NCBI GenBank assembly: GCA_902618565.1 | Contig: CACNAX010000005.1 | Location: 1-63,091 of the forward strand | Origin: an uncultured Pelagibacteraceae bacterium | GTDB taxonomy: Bacteria; Pseudomonadota; Alphaproteobacteria; Pelagibacterales; Pelagibacteraceae | Direction of reading: 5' to 3' | DNA: 63,091 nt | Shown: positions 16,119 to 25,029 of the stretch, in pieces | How the letters are laid out: each line of letters starts with the position of its first letter | Position numbering within the stretch: position 1 is the stretch's first letter | Notes under the pieces: generated by a model | Databases searched by the model: none | What the model saw: the letters and a program-made list of their open reading frames with translations, nothing else | What the model was told of the DNA's origin: nothing | Position numbers and translations under genes: made by a program

Positions 16119-18782
16119 ATGGAAACATTCTTTTTAGCTGTTCTAGTTGTGATAATGATTGTTGCTCTTGCATCGGGTTACCCGGTTGCTTTTGCACTTC
16201 CTGGTTCAGCTATAATTGCAATTGGTTTAGCTGCATTTTTTGGCTACATCTTCGAGGGAGACTCCAGTGCCTTTTTTGCTGTAGATGGACCCATAGAATG
16301 GCTCGTTGCTGGTATTACAAATTTTAGGAGTAATTACTGGGATGTAGAGACAGATACTTTGATAGCAATTCCTTTATTTATATTCATGGGAATTATGCTT
16401 CAAAAATCAAAAATTGCTGAAGACTTATTAATAACAATGGGCCAATTATTTGGACCAATTCCTGGTGGTTTAGGTATTTCTGTTATATTTGTTGGAGCTC
16501 TATTAGCAGCAACGACTGGTATCGTTGGAGCAACTGTAATTGCGATGGGACTAATCTCGTTACCAACGATGTTAAATAACAAGTATGACAGACAACTTGC
16601 TAGTGGAATAGTTTGTTCATCAGGAACATTGGGTCAAATTATTCCTCCATCAATTGTTTTAATTATTATTGCTGACCAGTTGGCAAGTGCATCTGATGTT
16701 GCAAACAACTTAAGACAAAATGATTATAAAGCCTTAACTGGTGAATTTAATATGCCAGGTGAATTTAGAGTAGGTTCATCAAGTGCAGGTGATATGTTCT
16801 TAGGAGCACTTTTACCAGGCCTTGTCTTAGTTGCTCTTTATATGATCTATGTATTTATTTTTGCTAGAATAAAGAAAGGTGTTGCACCGCCAGTTCCATT
16901 TAAAGGAAATTTTGATTTAAAATTTTGGTTAAGAGTAGTTGTAATTATCATACCACCACTTGCATTAATATTCGCTGTATTAGGTTCAATTTTAATGGGT
17001 ATTGCTACTGTAAACCAAGCTGGTTCAATTGGAGCAATTGGTGCCACTTTGATGGCTGGTTATAGATTATATGAAGGAAAGAAAAGTGCGTTCTATCCTT
17101 TAATTTTAATTATTGGATCTCTAATTCCAATTACATTCTTTGCTTCAAATTATGAATTAAATGTAAAAAATTTGGAGGAAAGAGATTTAAGCGCAATCTT
17201 TATTACCGCTTTCTTTGTGGTCATACTTGTATACGGAATAGGCTGGAGTTTTTGGAGAACTTTTAAAACAGAAAATGTTTTAAAAGAAGTTGTAACAGAA
17301 ACTTGTGTGACTACTTCAATGGTATTTATTATCCTTTTAGGAGCAGCAATGCTTACTTCAGGATTTAGAGCTTTTGGGGGAGAAGAATTAGTAAGAGACT
17401 TTCTACAAGATTTACCAGGCGGTTTTTGGACACAATTTGTTGTTGTGATGATTGTAATTTTCTTGCTAGGATTTTTCCTAGACTTTATTGAAATTGCAGT
17501 TGTTGTTGTTCCTATAATTGCACCAATATTATTAGCTGAAACAGGTGCTAACGTCACTGCCGTTTGGTTAGGAGTTATGATTGGTGTTAACTTACAGACT
17601 TCATTCTTAACGCCACCATTTGGATTTGCACTCTTTTATTTGAAAGGTGTAGCTCCCAAAATTGTTAAAACACTTGATATTTGGAAAGGTGTTGTACCTT
17701 TTATAATTCTTCAGCTTATAGGATTGGGAATAGTTGGTGCATACCCTAGCTTAGTAAATTATCTGCCAAATAGAGTATATTTAACTTCGAATGTTGCTCC
17801 TCCACCAATGAATCCTAAATTACAGTACTGTTTGCAAGAGTACAAATTTGCAAGATTTGATACCAACGGTGAGACAATTAAAAATGCAATATTAAAATTT
17901 CAATCTGAAGCACCGACTAATCTGCCAGATGATAAAATTGAAATTTTAGAAGATCATTTTGATAGTGCTTTAGGAACTTTTGCTCTAGTAGACAAATTAA
18001 AAAAAGTAGAGGTTGAATACAACGCATATGCTGTTGATTATAGGGATCTGCATTTCACTGTTAGAAAAAAGCAAAAGAAAATACTTAAATTAAATAAAAA
18101 AATAGAAAAATATAAAGCAGAGATTAGAAATTTAGATGATGACGAATTAGATGAGAAAAATAAAATAGAATTAAGAATTGAAGATGTTAAACTTGAAATT
18201 GAGGAAATTCAAAACTCAATCCCTGAAACTTGGCAAGCTAAGAATTCAGAATTCGACAAAATAAATAAAGCTAAAAATACAACAACAAAAAGATATAGAA
18301 AGAATGTAGATGAAGCCTACGATCTACTTGATCAGTTTGCATTGTTCATAAACGATGGAGTAAAACTTCAAGAAGTATCAAAAGATATTAAACAGTTAGA
18401 TTATTTTATAGCCATGGAAAGCAATACAAAAGTATATGAAAGATCAGTTACAATTATGGATGGATTGTTTGACAAGTTGAGTGAGATCTCTGGAATGGAT
18501 GAATTTTTAAATAGTGTGGATGATTTATTGTCAATGGTTGACTCAGACGAACTTGATCCAATAGCGATTAGAACAAAATCAAAAGAGGTTGTTGAGTTAT
18601 TCAATAAAGAAGTTAGCTGGAGAGCAAATGCTAAAGAAAACTTAATGCCAAAACTTGAGGAGTATAATAATGCAATCAAAGAAACAATTGGACTAAGGTT
18701 GCAGTCTAAACTAACAAAAGATCAAGCTATCTATGTATCTAAATGTAATTCAATACATAGAGATATTTCACTAAATTTTTAA
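16119..18782 (+). CDS. TRAP transporter large permease (DctM) with charged helical C-terminal extension
   Basis: An 887-residue protein; the typical DctM subunit is about 430. Residues 1 to about 560 form the sodium-coupled elevator permease, with ATTGIVGATVIAMGLISLP and SSGTLGQIIPPSIVLI blocks, and a second repeat with DFIEIAVVVVPIIAPILL and TSFLTPPFGFALFYL. There is an internal hydrophilic/hydrophobic insertion near 320-390. Residues 590-887 are polar, rich in Lys, Glu and Asp, without membrane segments, and look largely alpha-helical with coiled-coil stretches around 640-700. The role of this tail is unknown. The last four bases overlap the convergent panE-like gene. Confidence 0.9.
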   Translation: METFFLAVLVVIMIVALASGYPVAFALPGSAIIAIGLAAFFGYIFEGDSSAFFAVDGPIEWLVAGITNFRSNYWDVETDTLIAIPLFIFMGIMLQKSKIAEDLLITMGQLFGPIPGGLGISVIFVGALLAATTGIVGATVIAMGLISLPTMLNNKYDRQLASGIVCSSGTLGQIIPPSIVLIIIADQLASASDVANNLRQNDYKALTGEFNMPGEFRVGSSSAGDMFLGALLPGLVLVALYMIYVFIFARIKKGVAPPVPFKGNFDLKFWLRVVVIIIPPLALIFAVLGSILMGIATVNQAGSIGAIGATLMAGYRLYEGKKSAFYPLILIIGSLIPITFFASNYELNVKNLEERDLSAIFITAFFVVILVYGIGWSFWRTFKTENVLKEVVTETCVTTSMVFIILLGAAMLTSGFRAFGGEELVRDFLQDLPGGFWTQFVVVMIVIFLLGFFLDFIEIAVVVVPIIAPILLAETGANVTAVWLGVMIGVNLQTSFLTPPFGFALFYLKGVAPKIVKTLDIWKGVVPFIILQLIGLGIVGAYPSLVNYLPNRVYLTSNVAPPPMNPKLQYCLQEYKFARFDTNGETIKNAILKFQSEAPTNLPDDKIEILEDHFDSALGTFALVDKLKKVEVEYNAYAVDYRDLHFTVRKKQKKILKLNKKIEKYKAEIRNLDDDELDEKNKIELRIEDVKLEIEEIQNSIPETWQAKNSEFDKINKAKNTTTKRYRKNVDEAYDLLDQFALFINDGVKLQEVSKDIKQLDYFIAMESNTKVYERSVTIMDGLFDKLSEISGMDEFLNSVDDLLSMVDSDELDPIAIRTKSKEVVELFNKEVSWRANAKENLMPKLEEYNNAIKETIGLRLQSKLTKDQAIYVSKCNSIHRDISLNF

Positions 18783-19798
18783 ACTGTTAATTTATCAATT
18801 AATTCTGATCTTGTATAAAGACCCAATTCTTCTGCCTTGGACTTTAATTTTTCATTAATCTCTTTTAATTTTGGAACATTTAAATCAAGCTTATTTGCAA
18901 TTTCTATAATTGAACCAATTATTGGATCTATTTCTAATGGTTTTCCAGCATTTAAATCTTGAGCGGTCGAAGGTCTATGTCCTATAATTGAGACTCCACC
19001 CTTAATTCGATCCTCTATTGATATATTGAATTTAACTCCGATTTTTTCTCCAACTTGTTGGCACTCCTGCATTAAAACTTTTATTAAATTGTAAGTTTCA
19101 GGATCATTACCCATTTCATCCATAGTTTTATTTGTTAGAGCACTTACTGGGTTGAAAGAACAGTTCCCCCACAGTTTCACCCAAATTTCGTCCCTTAAAT
19201 TTTTCTTCTGAGGAGCTTTTAAACCCCCTTCTATGAATAAACTTGATATTATTTTTAGTCTTTCTGATCTGGTTCCATCTGGTTCACCTAAAGAAAATCG
19301 TTCACCATTACCATTATGTTTAATAACACCTGGCTCTAATATCTGACAAGCTGGATAAACTACACAACCAATTGCTCTTTCAGGTCCTAAAGTTTGCCAT
19401 ATCTTTCCACCTGGATCCACACTTTCAACTATTTGATTGTCTAATTTGCTACCTGTATTGGCTTTATAAAAGTACCACCAAGGCAACCCATTAATGGCGC
19501 ATATAATTGAAGTTTTTTTACCCATAATTGGTTTTAAGCTTTCTGAAATTTTACTAATAGCATTAGCTTTTACAGAAATAATTATGAAATCTTGTTCATC
19601 CAAATCTTTAGGATTGTCAGTTACATCAAATTTAAAATTAACTTTATTATCATCTCTTATAAAAGTTAATCCATTTTGCTCTATTGCTTTTTTATGTTCT
19701 CCTCTAGCAATTAAAGAGACTTGTGCGTTTGTTTTTTTCAGACTTGTAGCAATAAATCCACCAATAGATCCCGCTCCAAATATACAAATTTTAGTCAT
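18779..19798 (-). CDS. 2-dehydropantoate 2-reductase family protein
   Basis: A 339-residue NADPH-dependent reductase of the PanE/ApbA family. The Rossmann motif GAGSIGG is at residue 8, and the catalytic Lys and the Asn/Asp-binding block are in WVKLWGNCSFNPVSALT near 200. It reduces a 2-oxoacid, classically ketopantoate to pantoate for CoA synthesis. Its start shares one base (TAATG) with the stop of the acyl-CoA synthetase gene, so it belongs to a three-gene operon with that and the GGT-like hydrolase. It may therefore act on another 2-oxoacid of that pathway. No other pan gene is near. Confidence 0.82.
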   Translation of the reverse strand: MTKICIFGAGSIGGFIATSLKKTNAQVSLIARGEHKKAIEQNGLTFIRDDNKVNFKFDVTDNPKDLDEQDFIIISVKANAISKISESLKPIMGKKTSIICAINGLPWWYFYKANTGSKLDNQIVESVDPGGKIWQTLGPERAIGCVVYPACQILEPGVIKHNGNGERFSLGEPDGTRSERLKIISSLFIEGGLKAPQKKNLRDEIWVKLWGNCSFNPVSALTNKTMDEMGNDPETYNLIKVLMQECQQVGEKIGVKFNISIEDRIKGGVSIIGHRPSTAQDLNAGKPLEIDPIIGSIIEIANKLDLNVPKLKEINEKLKSKAEELGLYTRSELIDKLTV

Positions 19799-21306
19799 TA
19801 GTTCACTAATCCAAACTTTTTAGCTAAAGTATTTCTTTGTAGTTTACCTGTTGCACCTTTAGGAATTTCATTTACAAAAAATATTTTCTTTGGAATTTTA
19901 AATTTCGCAAGTTTTTCATTTGCATAAATTTTTATATCATCTTCAGTACACTTCATACCTTCTTTTATGATTATTGCGGTAGCTATATCTTCTCCAAGCA
20001 TTTTATCCTCATATCCAAAGCAAACAGCTTGCTCAATATTTGGATGATCCATAAGAATGTTATCGACTTCTAAAGGCGAAATCTTTTCGCCACCTTTATT
20101 AATTATTTCCTTTAATCTTCCGGAGATTTTTAGATAACCATCTTTATCAAAATATCCCTGATCTCCTGTTCTAAACCAACCATTTGAAAAGCTATTTTTA
20201 TTTGCATCTGGATTATTTTCATATCCAGATGTAACATTTTCACCTCTAATACAAACTTCTCCCTCTTCTCCTTGATTCAAAATCTTGTTATTATTATCCA
20301 TAATACAAACTTCTGGCCCAGCAGGAATTCCTACAAATCCAGGTTTTTGGGACTTAGGCGGTAATGGATTTGAGGTCATTTGATGAGTAGCTTCCGTCAT
20401 CCCATATGCTTCTATTACTGGACAATTAAATACCTCATTTAGTTTTTCAAATACAGCTGGAGGCAGAGATGCTGATGATGATCTTAAAAATCTAAGATTT
20501 AATTGTTTAGCAGTTTCTAGATTTTTATCTGCTCTCATCAATATTGCTTGATGCATTGTTGGTACTCCAGAATACCAAGTTATTTTCTCTCTTTTTGCAT
20601 TATCTAAAAATTTTAATGCATTAAATCCACTACTTGCACATACAGATGCCCCTACTTTCATAGATGCTGCTAGAACTGCAATTAACCCATGTATGTGAAA
20701 TAATGGCATAATATTTAGACAATGATCTTTATCAGTTAAATTAAGACTTTTGGAGATATTATCTGCCGAAGAAAAAATATTTTTATTTGTTAATGGAACA
20801 ATCTTAGGTCTTGATGTAGTGCCCGAAGTATGCAGCACAAGAGCTTCATGATCTTCACCTGGCAAAACATAATCACTGCTTTTTTCAAAAAGATTGAAAT
20901 CTCCGCTTAAATTATTTCCGTCTGATTTTATTTCGCAAACAGGAATTTTTAATTTATTTGCGACTTCTACTACTGGATTTTCAGAATTTTTCTCTACAAT
21001 CACTATCTTTGGCTTTAAATCCTCTAGGTAAAATTCGAATTCTTCAGACTTATAGTTAGGGTTTAAAGGTGCAGCAGACATGTAGCTTGAAATCGCCAAA
21101 AAACTAGTTGCCATGTAAGGACCGTTTGGCAAAACTATTGCTGCACGATCTTTATTATTAATACCATTACCTGATAATTGTTTTGAAATTCTTTCTATTA
21201 ATGATTTTAAATCAAGAAATTTTAGTGGAGAACTACTTTCAGATGTTATTGCAATTCGATTATCATTTTGTGATTCTATAATATTCCTAACAATTCTAGA
21301 GTTCAT
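19798..21306 (-). CDS. AMP-forming acyl-CoA synthetase, oxalyl-CoA synthetase-like
   Basis: A 502-residue adenylate-forming ligase. Motifs are the P-loop HTSGTTSRPKIVPLT (near 160), MPLFHIHGL, the adenine motif EAYGMTEATHQMTSNPLPP (near 300), GWFRTGDQG, SGRLKEIINKGGEKISP, and the C-terminal Lys in PKGATGKLQR. The combination SSSASLPPAVFEKL...EAYGMTEATHQM is what I recall from the AAE3/Pcs60 oxalate-CoA ligases. It activates a carboxylic acid, probably oxalate or another short dicarboxylate or oxoacid, to the CoA thioester. It lies 5 bases after a possible oxamate amidohydrolase gene. Other short-chain acids remain possible. Confidence 0.83.
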   Translation of the reverse strand: MNSRIVRNIIESQNDNRIAITSESSSPLKFLDLKSLIERISKQLSGNGINNKDRAAIVLPNGPYMATSFLAISSYMSAAPLNPNYKSEEFEFYLEDLKPKIVIVEKNSENPVVEVANKLKIPVCEIKSDGNNLSGDFNLFEKSSDYVLPGEDHEALVLHTSGTTSRPKIVPLTNKNIFSSADNISKSLNLTDKDHCLNIMPLFHIHGLIAVLAASMKVGASVCASSGFNALKFLDNAKREKITWYSGVPTMHQAILMRADKNLETAKQLNLRFLRSSSASLPPAVFEKLNEVFNCPVIEAYGMTEATHQMTSNPLPPKSQKPGFVGIPAGPEVCIMDNNNKILNQGEEGEVCIRGENVTSGYENNPDANKNSFSNGWFRTGDQGYFDKDGYLKISGRLKEIINKGGEKISPLEVDNILMDHPNIEQAVCFGYEDKMLGEDIATAIIIKEGMKCTEDDIKIYANEKLAKFKIPKKIFFVNEIPKGATGKLQRNTLAKKFGLVN

Positions 21307-21311
21307 TTAAA

Positions 21312-22895
21312 TTAATAACCTTTTGCGTATCCATCTTTTCTTGGATCTGAACCGCCAACTAAATTTCCTTTTTCTCTATCTATTTGAATTGCTTGTCCAC
21401 CTCCATGAGTACCATCTATATACTCAACATTATGACCGACTTCTTTTAAATTATTAAAAATTTTTTCATCAATACTTTTCTCTAATTTATAAATGTTATT
21501 GAAATGGAAGGCTCTAGGAAATGAAATGGCTTGTTGAGGAGTTAAGTTATAATCAATAATGCTATTTAAAACATGAACTTGTCCTACAGGTTGATATTGT
21601 CCTCCCATTACTCCATAAGATAATTCACATTCTCTTTTGTTGTTCATGACTATTCCAGGAATTATGGTATGTAGCGGTCTTTTTAATCCTTGAATACAAT
21701 TAGGATGACCTTCCTCAACTCTAAAATTAGTTCCTCTATTGTGAAGAACCACTCCAGATTTATCACCTGTTATTCCAGATCCAAAAGCATAGCAAACAGA
21801 ATTTATAATTGAAACTACATTTAAATCTCTGTCTACCACGCTTAAATAAACTGTTTCAGGATGGTTTGGTATATTCAGATCTCCTACATCTGCACAGCCA
21901 TTAATAGATATATTTTTTGAAATATTATCTATGTTTTGTTCACTTAATATTTTTTTCAAATCTAAATCTACAAATTCTGGATCACCAATATTTTCTTCCT
22001 TAAGTTTATAAGCCTGCTTTGTAACTTCTGCTTCAAGATGGAATCTTTCAAATGAATTCACATCATATTTTTCAATACCTAACTTTTCTAATAATTTCAT
22101 CATTATTAAAACTGTTATTCCAGGTCCACTCGGAGGACATTGATGTATAATAATATCTCTATATCTATCTGATAAAGTGTCTGATTTAATAGTTTTTTGC
22201 TTATGGAAATCTTCAATTGTATGTAAGCCCCCAAACTCTTTTAAAGTTTTAACTAAATCTTCAGCAATTGATCCTTCATAAAATTCTTTAACTCCATTTT
22301 TTGAAATTTTTTCAAGAGTCTCTCCAAGTGCAGGATTTTTATTTACCTCGTTAAATTGATAACTCTTACCATTATTTAGCATATGTTTTCTAGAATATGG
22401 GTTATCGTTTAATTTATTAAATACGTTGCTCCAGGCGTTAGCAACAACTTTAGTCACTTTAAAACCATTCTTTGCAATATCTATACCTTTATGAAACAAC
22501 TCCTCAAAATCGAGTTTTCCAAAATCATTATGAATTGAATTCCAAGCATCTAATGCACCAGGAATAGTTACTGCGTGAGGACTTGTTAAACCGATTTTAT
22601 CTATATTCTTTTCCTTGAAATAATCAAAATTTGCTTTTGCTGGAGCAATACCTGATCCATTATATGAAACAGGGTCTTTGCCATTCATTTTTATTATTGC
22701 AAAACAATCTCCACCTATACTTGTAGCATTAGGCTCTGCAACAGAGAGAACAACAGAAGCTGCAATAGCTGCATCCACTGCATTTCCACCTTTTTGCAAT
22801 ATTCTAAGAGCTTCTTCTGTAGCTATTGGATGTGATGTTGCGGCCATACCATTTGAAGAAATGGCATCTTTATCTTTTGTTGAATGATTATTCAT
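21312..22895 (-). CDS. GGT-superfamily Ntn amidohydrolase (YwrD/HpxW-like)
   Basis: A 527-residue member of the gamma-glutamyltransferase superfamily, an autoprocessing Ntn hydrolase. The N-terminal block LQKGGNAVDAAIAASVVLSV is typical. The likely cleavage and nucleophile Thr is in HPETVYLSVVD near residue 350, followed by FGSG and the HNRGTNF block seen in the YwrD/oxamate amidohydrolase branch rather than classical Ggt. There is no signal peptide, so it acts in the cytoplasm. Next to an oxalyl-CoA synthetase-like gene, hydrolysis of oxamate to oxalate plus ammonia is an attractive role; a glutathione or gamma-glutamyl role is the alternative. First gene of the operon, 30 bases from a divergent MFS gene. 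Confidence 0.85.
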   Translation of the reverse strand: MNNHSTKDKDAISSNGMAATSHPIATEEALRILQKGGNAVDAAIAASVVLSVAEPNATSIGGDCFAIIKMNGKDPVSYNGSGIAPAKANFDYFKEKNIDKIGLTSPHAVTIPGALDAWNSIHNDFGKLDFEELFHKGIDIAKNGFKVTKVVANAWSNVFNKLNDNPYSRKHMLNNGKSYQFNEVNKNPALGETLEKISKNGVKEFYEGSIAEDLVKTLKEFGGLHTIEDFHKQKTIKSDTLSDRYRDIIIHQCPPSGPGITVLIMMKLLEKLGIEKYDVNSFERFHLEAEVTKQAYKLKEENIGDPEFVDLDLKKILSEQNIDNISKNISINGCADVGDLNIPNHPETVYLSVVDRDLNVVSIINSVCYAFGSGITGDKSGVVLHNRGTNFRVEEGHPNCIQGLKRPLHTIIPGIVMNNKRECELSYGVMGGQYQPVGQVHVLNSIIDYNLTPQQAISFPRAFHFNNIYKLEKSIDEKIFNNLKEVGHNVEYIDGTHGGGQAIQIDREKGNLVGGSDPRKDGYAKGY

Positions 22896-22925
22896 AATAG
22901 AACTGTAATTTCATAAAAAATATAA
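22896..22925. promoter_or_regulatory. Shared 30-base divergent promoter region
   Basis: Only 30 bases separate the start codons of the GGT-like operon (leftward) and the MFS permease (rightward). No clear -35/-10 pair or Shine-Dalgarno sequence can be fitted for either direction, so promoters must reach into the opposite gene or transcripts are almost leaderless. The arrangement suggests joint regulation of import and catabolism. Confidence 0.35.
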
Positions 22926-24134
22926 ATGATCAATAAAATAAATAAAAGTATTCTAATTTTTTCTGTATTTGCCTTTGGCTTTTTTATATCAAATTTACTG
23001 AGATCAATTACCGCAACATTAACACCTGCTCTTTCAACTGAATTCAATTTAAGTGCTGCTAATCTTGGACTTTTAGCTGGAGGATATTTTCTAGGGTTTT
23101 CGCTCATGCAAATTCCTACTGGTATGTTATTAGATAGATTTGGTCCAAAAAAAGTTATCGGATATTTATTAATCATTGCTCTTATTGGAACTATTTCATT
23201 TGCTTTTGCTAAAAGTTTTGCAGGTTTATTAATTTCTAGAATTTTCATTGGTGTAGGTGTTGCTGCTTGTTTAATGGGTCCTTTAACTGGTTACAGAGTA
23301 TGGTTTGAAGAAAAATATCAACAACGTGCAAATTCATGGATGTTGATGGTTGCAAATTTTGGATTTGTTGCATCAACTCTACCAGTTCAAATTTTATTAC
23401 CAATAATTGGTTGGCGATCAATTTTTTTAATTATAGCCTCTTTAATTTTGATAAGCATAATATTAATATCAATTTTAATACCTTCGTGGGAAACTAAGAG
23501 GGATGAAGACCAAAATAATAATCTTCAAAATCTTTCTCACATATGGAAAAATAAATTCTTTATTAGCTTAGTACCGCTTGCATTTTTTAATTATGGAGGT
23601 GTTCAAGCAATACAAACATTGTGGGCTGGCCCATGGATGCTAAATGTGACGGGTTATGATGCAATACAAAGTGCGACAGGTTTATTTTGGATAAATGTAA
23701 CTATGCTTTTTTCTTTTTTAATATGGGGATATTTTTTGCCAAAACTATCTTCCAAGGGAATTGACAGTATGAGAATTGTAAAATTTACACTTCCTGTAAG
23801 TTATATAATTTTATTTTTAATAGTCATAATGGGAGACAAAGCTGGTGCAACCATGTTCACTCTTTATATTTTATCATCAATAGTAATTTCTTTAACCCAA
23901 CCAGCAATAGCATTAAATTTTCCTACTAAACTAGCAGGAAAATCTTTAACTTCATTCAATGTATTTTTATTTTCTGGTACTTTTTTTGTACAATGGATAA
24001 TTGGTTTAATAATAGATTTTTCTAGAAATTTAGGTGCTACTATTACAATGAGCTATCAAATTTCTTTTTCAATTTTTTTATTTTTATGCGTTTTAAGTTA
24101 CTTATTTTTTTTAATATTAAATAAAAATGAATAA
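22926..24134 (+). CDS. Major facilitator superfamily transporter
   Basis: A 402-residue permease with about 12 hydrophobic helices. The MFS signature between helices 2 and 3 is seen as GMLLDRFGPKKVIGY near residue 70. The N-terminal helix contains RSITATLTPALSTEF, a region lining the path in anion/organic-acid carriers. It is divergent from the GGT-like/acyl-CoA synthetase operon, which makes uptake of the substrate of that operon a reasonable guess; the sequence does not show the substrate. It overlaps the EamA gene by 8 bases. Confidence 0.85.
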   Translation: MINKINKSILIFSVFAFGFFISNLLRSITATLTPALSTEFNLSAANLGLLAGGYFLGFSLMQIPTGMLLDRFGPKKVIGYLLIIALIGTISFAFAKSFAGLLISRIFIGVGVAACLMGPLTGYRVWFEEKYQQRANSWMLMVANFGFVASTLPVQILLPIIGWRSIFLIIASLILISIILISILIPSWETKRDEDQNNNLQNLSHIWKNKFFISLVPLAFFNYGGVQAIQTLWAGPWMLNVTGYDAIQSATGLFWINVTMLFSFLIWGYFLPKLSSKGIDSMRIVKFTLPVSYIILFLIVIMGDKAGATMFTLYILSSIVISLTQPAIALNFPTKLAGKSLTSFNVFLFSGTFFVQWIIGLIIDFSRNLGATITMSYQISFSIFLFLCVLSYLFFLILNKNE

Positions 24135-25029
24135 AAATTTTTTCGGATATTTTCTATTATTATTTCAGCCACTTTTTATGGCTAGTAATTTAATTGTAGC
24201 AAGAGGTGGTGTTGATGATGTTCCTCCAATATCTTTATCTTTTTGGAGATGGTTTATTTTTTTCATTATTTTATTCGTCCTAAATTATAAGTATTTATTT
24301 GATAATTTTCAGACTATTAAAAAAGAGAGTAAAAGAAGTTTTTTTCTAGGTTTGATGGGATGTGGTGTTTGTGGAATATTTCCATATATGGCTGGTTCAT
24401 CTACAACCATTGTTAATATGGGAATTCTTTATACTTCTTCACCAATATTTATAATTTTAATCTCATATTTTCTTTTTAAAGATAAGATAAATATTTTCCA
24501 ATTTATTGGCTTACTTTTTTGTCTAGTTGGAGTGTTTGCTGTAATTTTAAAGGGCGATATCAATTTACTTCTTGAATTAAAATTTGCTTCTGGAGATTTT
24601 TGGATGTTAGGAGCAGCATTAGGCTGGGCGATTTATACAGTTATGCTTTTTCAATGGAATTCAGAACTCAATTTTTTTCCAAGACTAACAATTATATCTT
24701 TCTTTGGTTTTTTATCTATTTTGCCTTTTTATTTTATAGAGCATATTTATTTTGAAAAAACTTTATTCAATGAAGAATTTTATTATTGGATTTTGTTTGC
24801 AGCAATTTCTCCAGGTATAATTGCTTTCTCACTATACACATTAACTATTAAATACTTAGGACCATCAACAACCGGTTTCACACTATACCTCTATACAATT
24901 TATGGAGCTTTTTATGGAATAATATTTTTTTCAGAGATTTTGGAAAATTATCATTTAATAGGTACCATATTTGTGTTTTTTGGTATTTATTTGGTAAGAA
25001 GAAAAAGTAAAAATGAAATTAAAGCCTAA
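24127..25029 (+). CDS. EamA/DMT-family transporter
   Basis: A 300-residue inner-membrane protein with ten hydrophobic segments in two homologous halves (first half ending near residue 140 after VGVFAVILKG, second beginning SGDFWMLGAALGWAIYTVM). The pattern is typical of drug/metabolite transporters that export amino acids or small metabolites. It overlaps the MFS gene by 8 bases and is followed by the hydrolase gene with an overlap or 1-base gap. Substrate unknown. Confidence 0.85.
   Translation: MNKNFFGYFLLLFQPLFMASNLIVARGGVDDVPPISLSFWRWFIFFIILFVLNYKYLFDNFQTIKKESKRSFFLGLMGCGVCGIFPYMAGSSTTIVNMGILYTSSPIFIILISYFLFKDKINIFQFIGLLFCLVGVFAVILKGDINLLLELKFASGDFWMLGAALGWAIYTVMLFQWNSELNFFPRLTIISFFGFLSILPFYFIEHIYFEKTLFNEEFYYWILFAAISPGIIAFSLYTLTIKYLGPSTTGFTLYLYTIYGAFYGIIFFSEILENYHLIGTIFVFFGIYLVRRKSKNEIKA

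Noticed and set aside
17150..17557. Minus-strand open frame within the TRAP large permease gene
   Set aside because: Low-complexity Thr/Ile/Lys translation mirroring hydrophobic codons of the permease; no start signal or homology.
22892..23248. Minus-strand frame covering the start of the MFS gene
   Set aside because: It overlaps the start of the GGT-like gene and the MFS coding region, and has no ribosome binding site; MFS motifs are clear on the plus strand.
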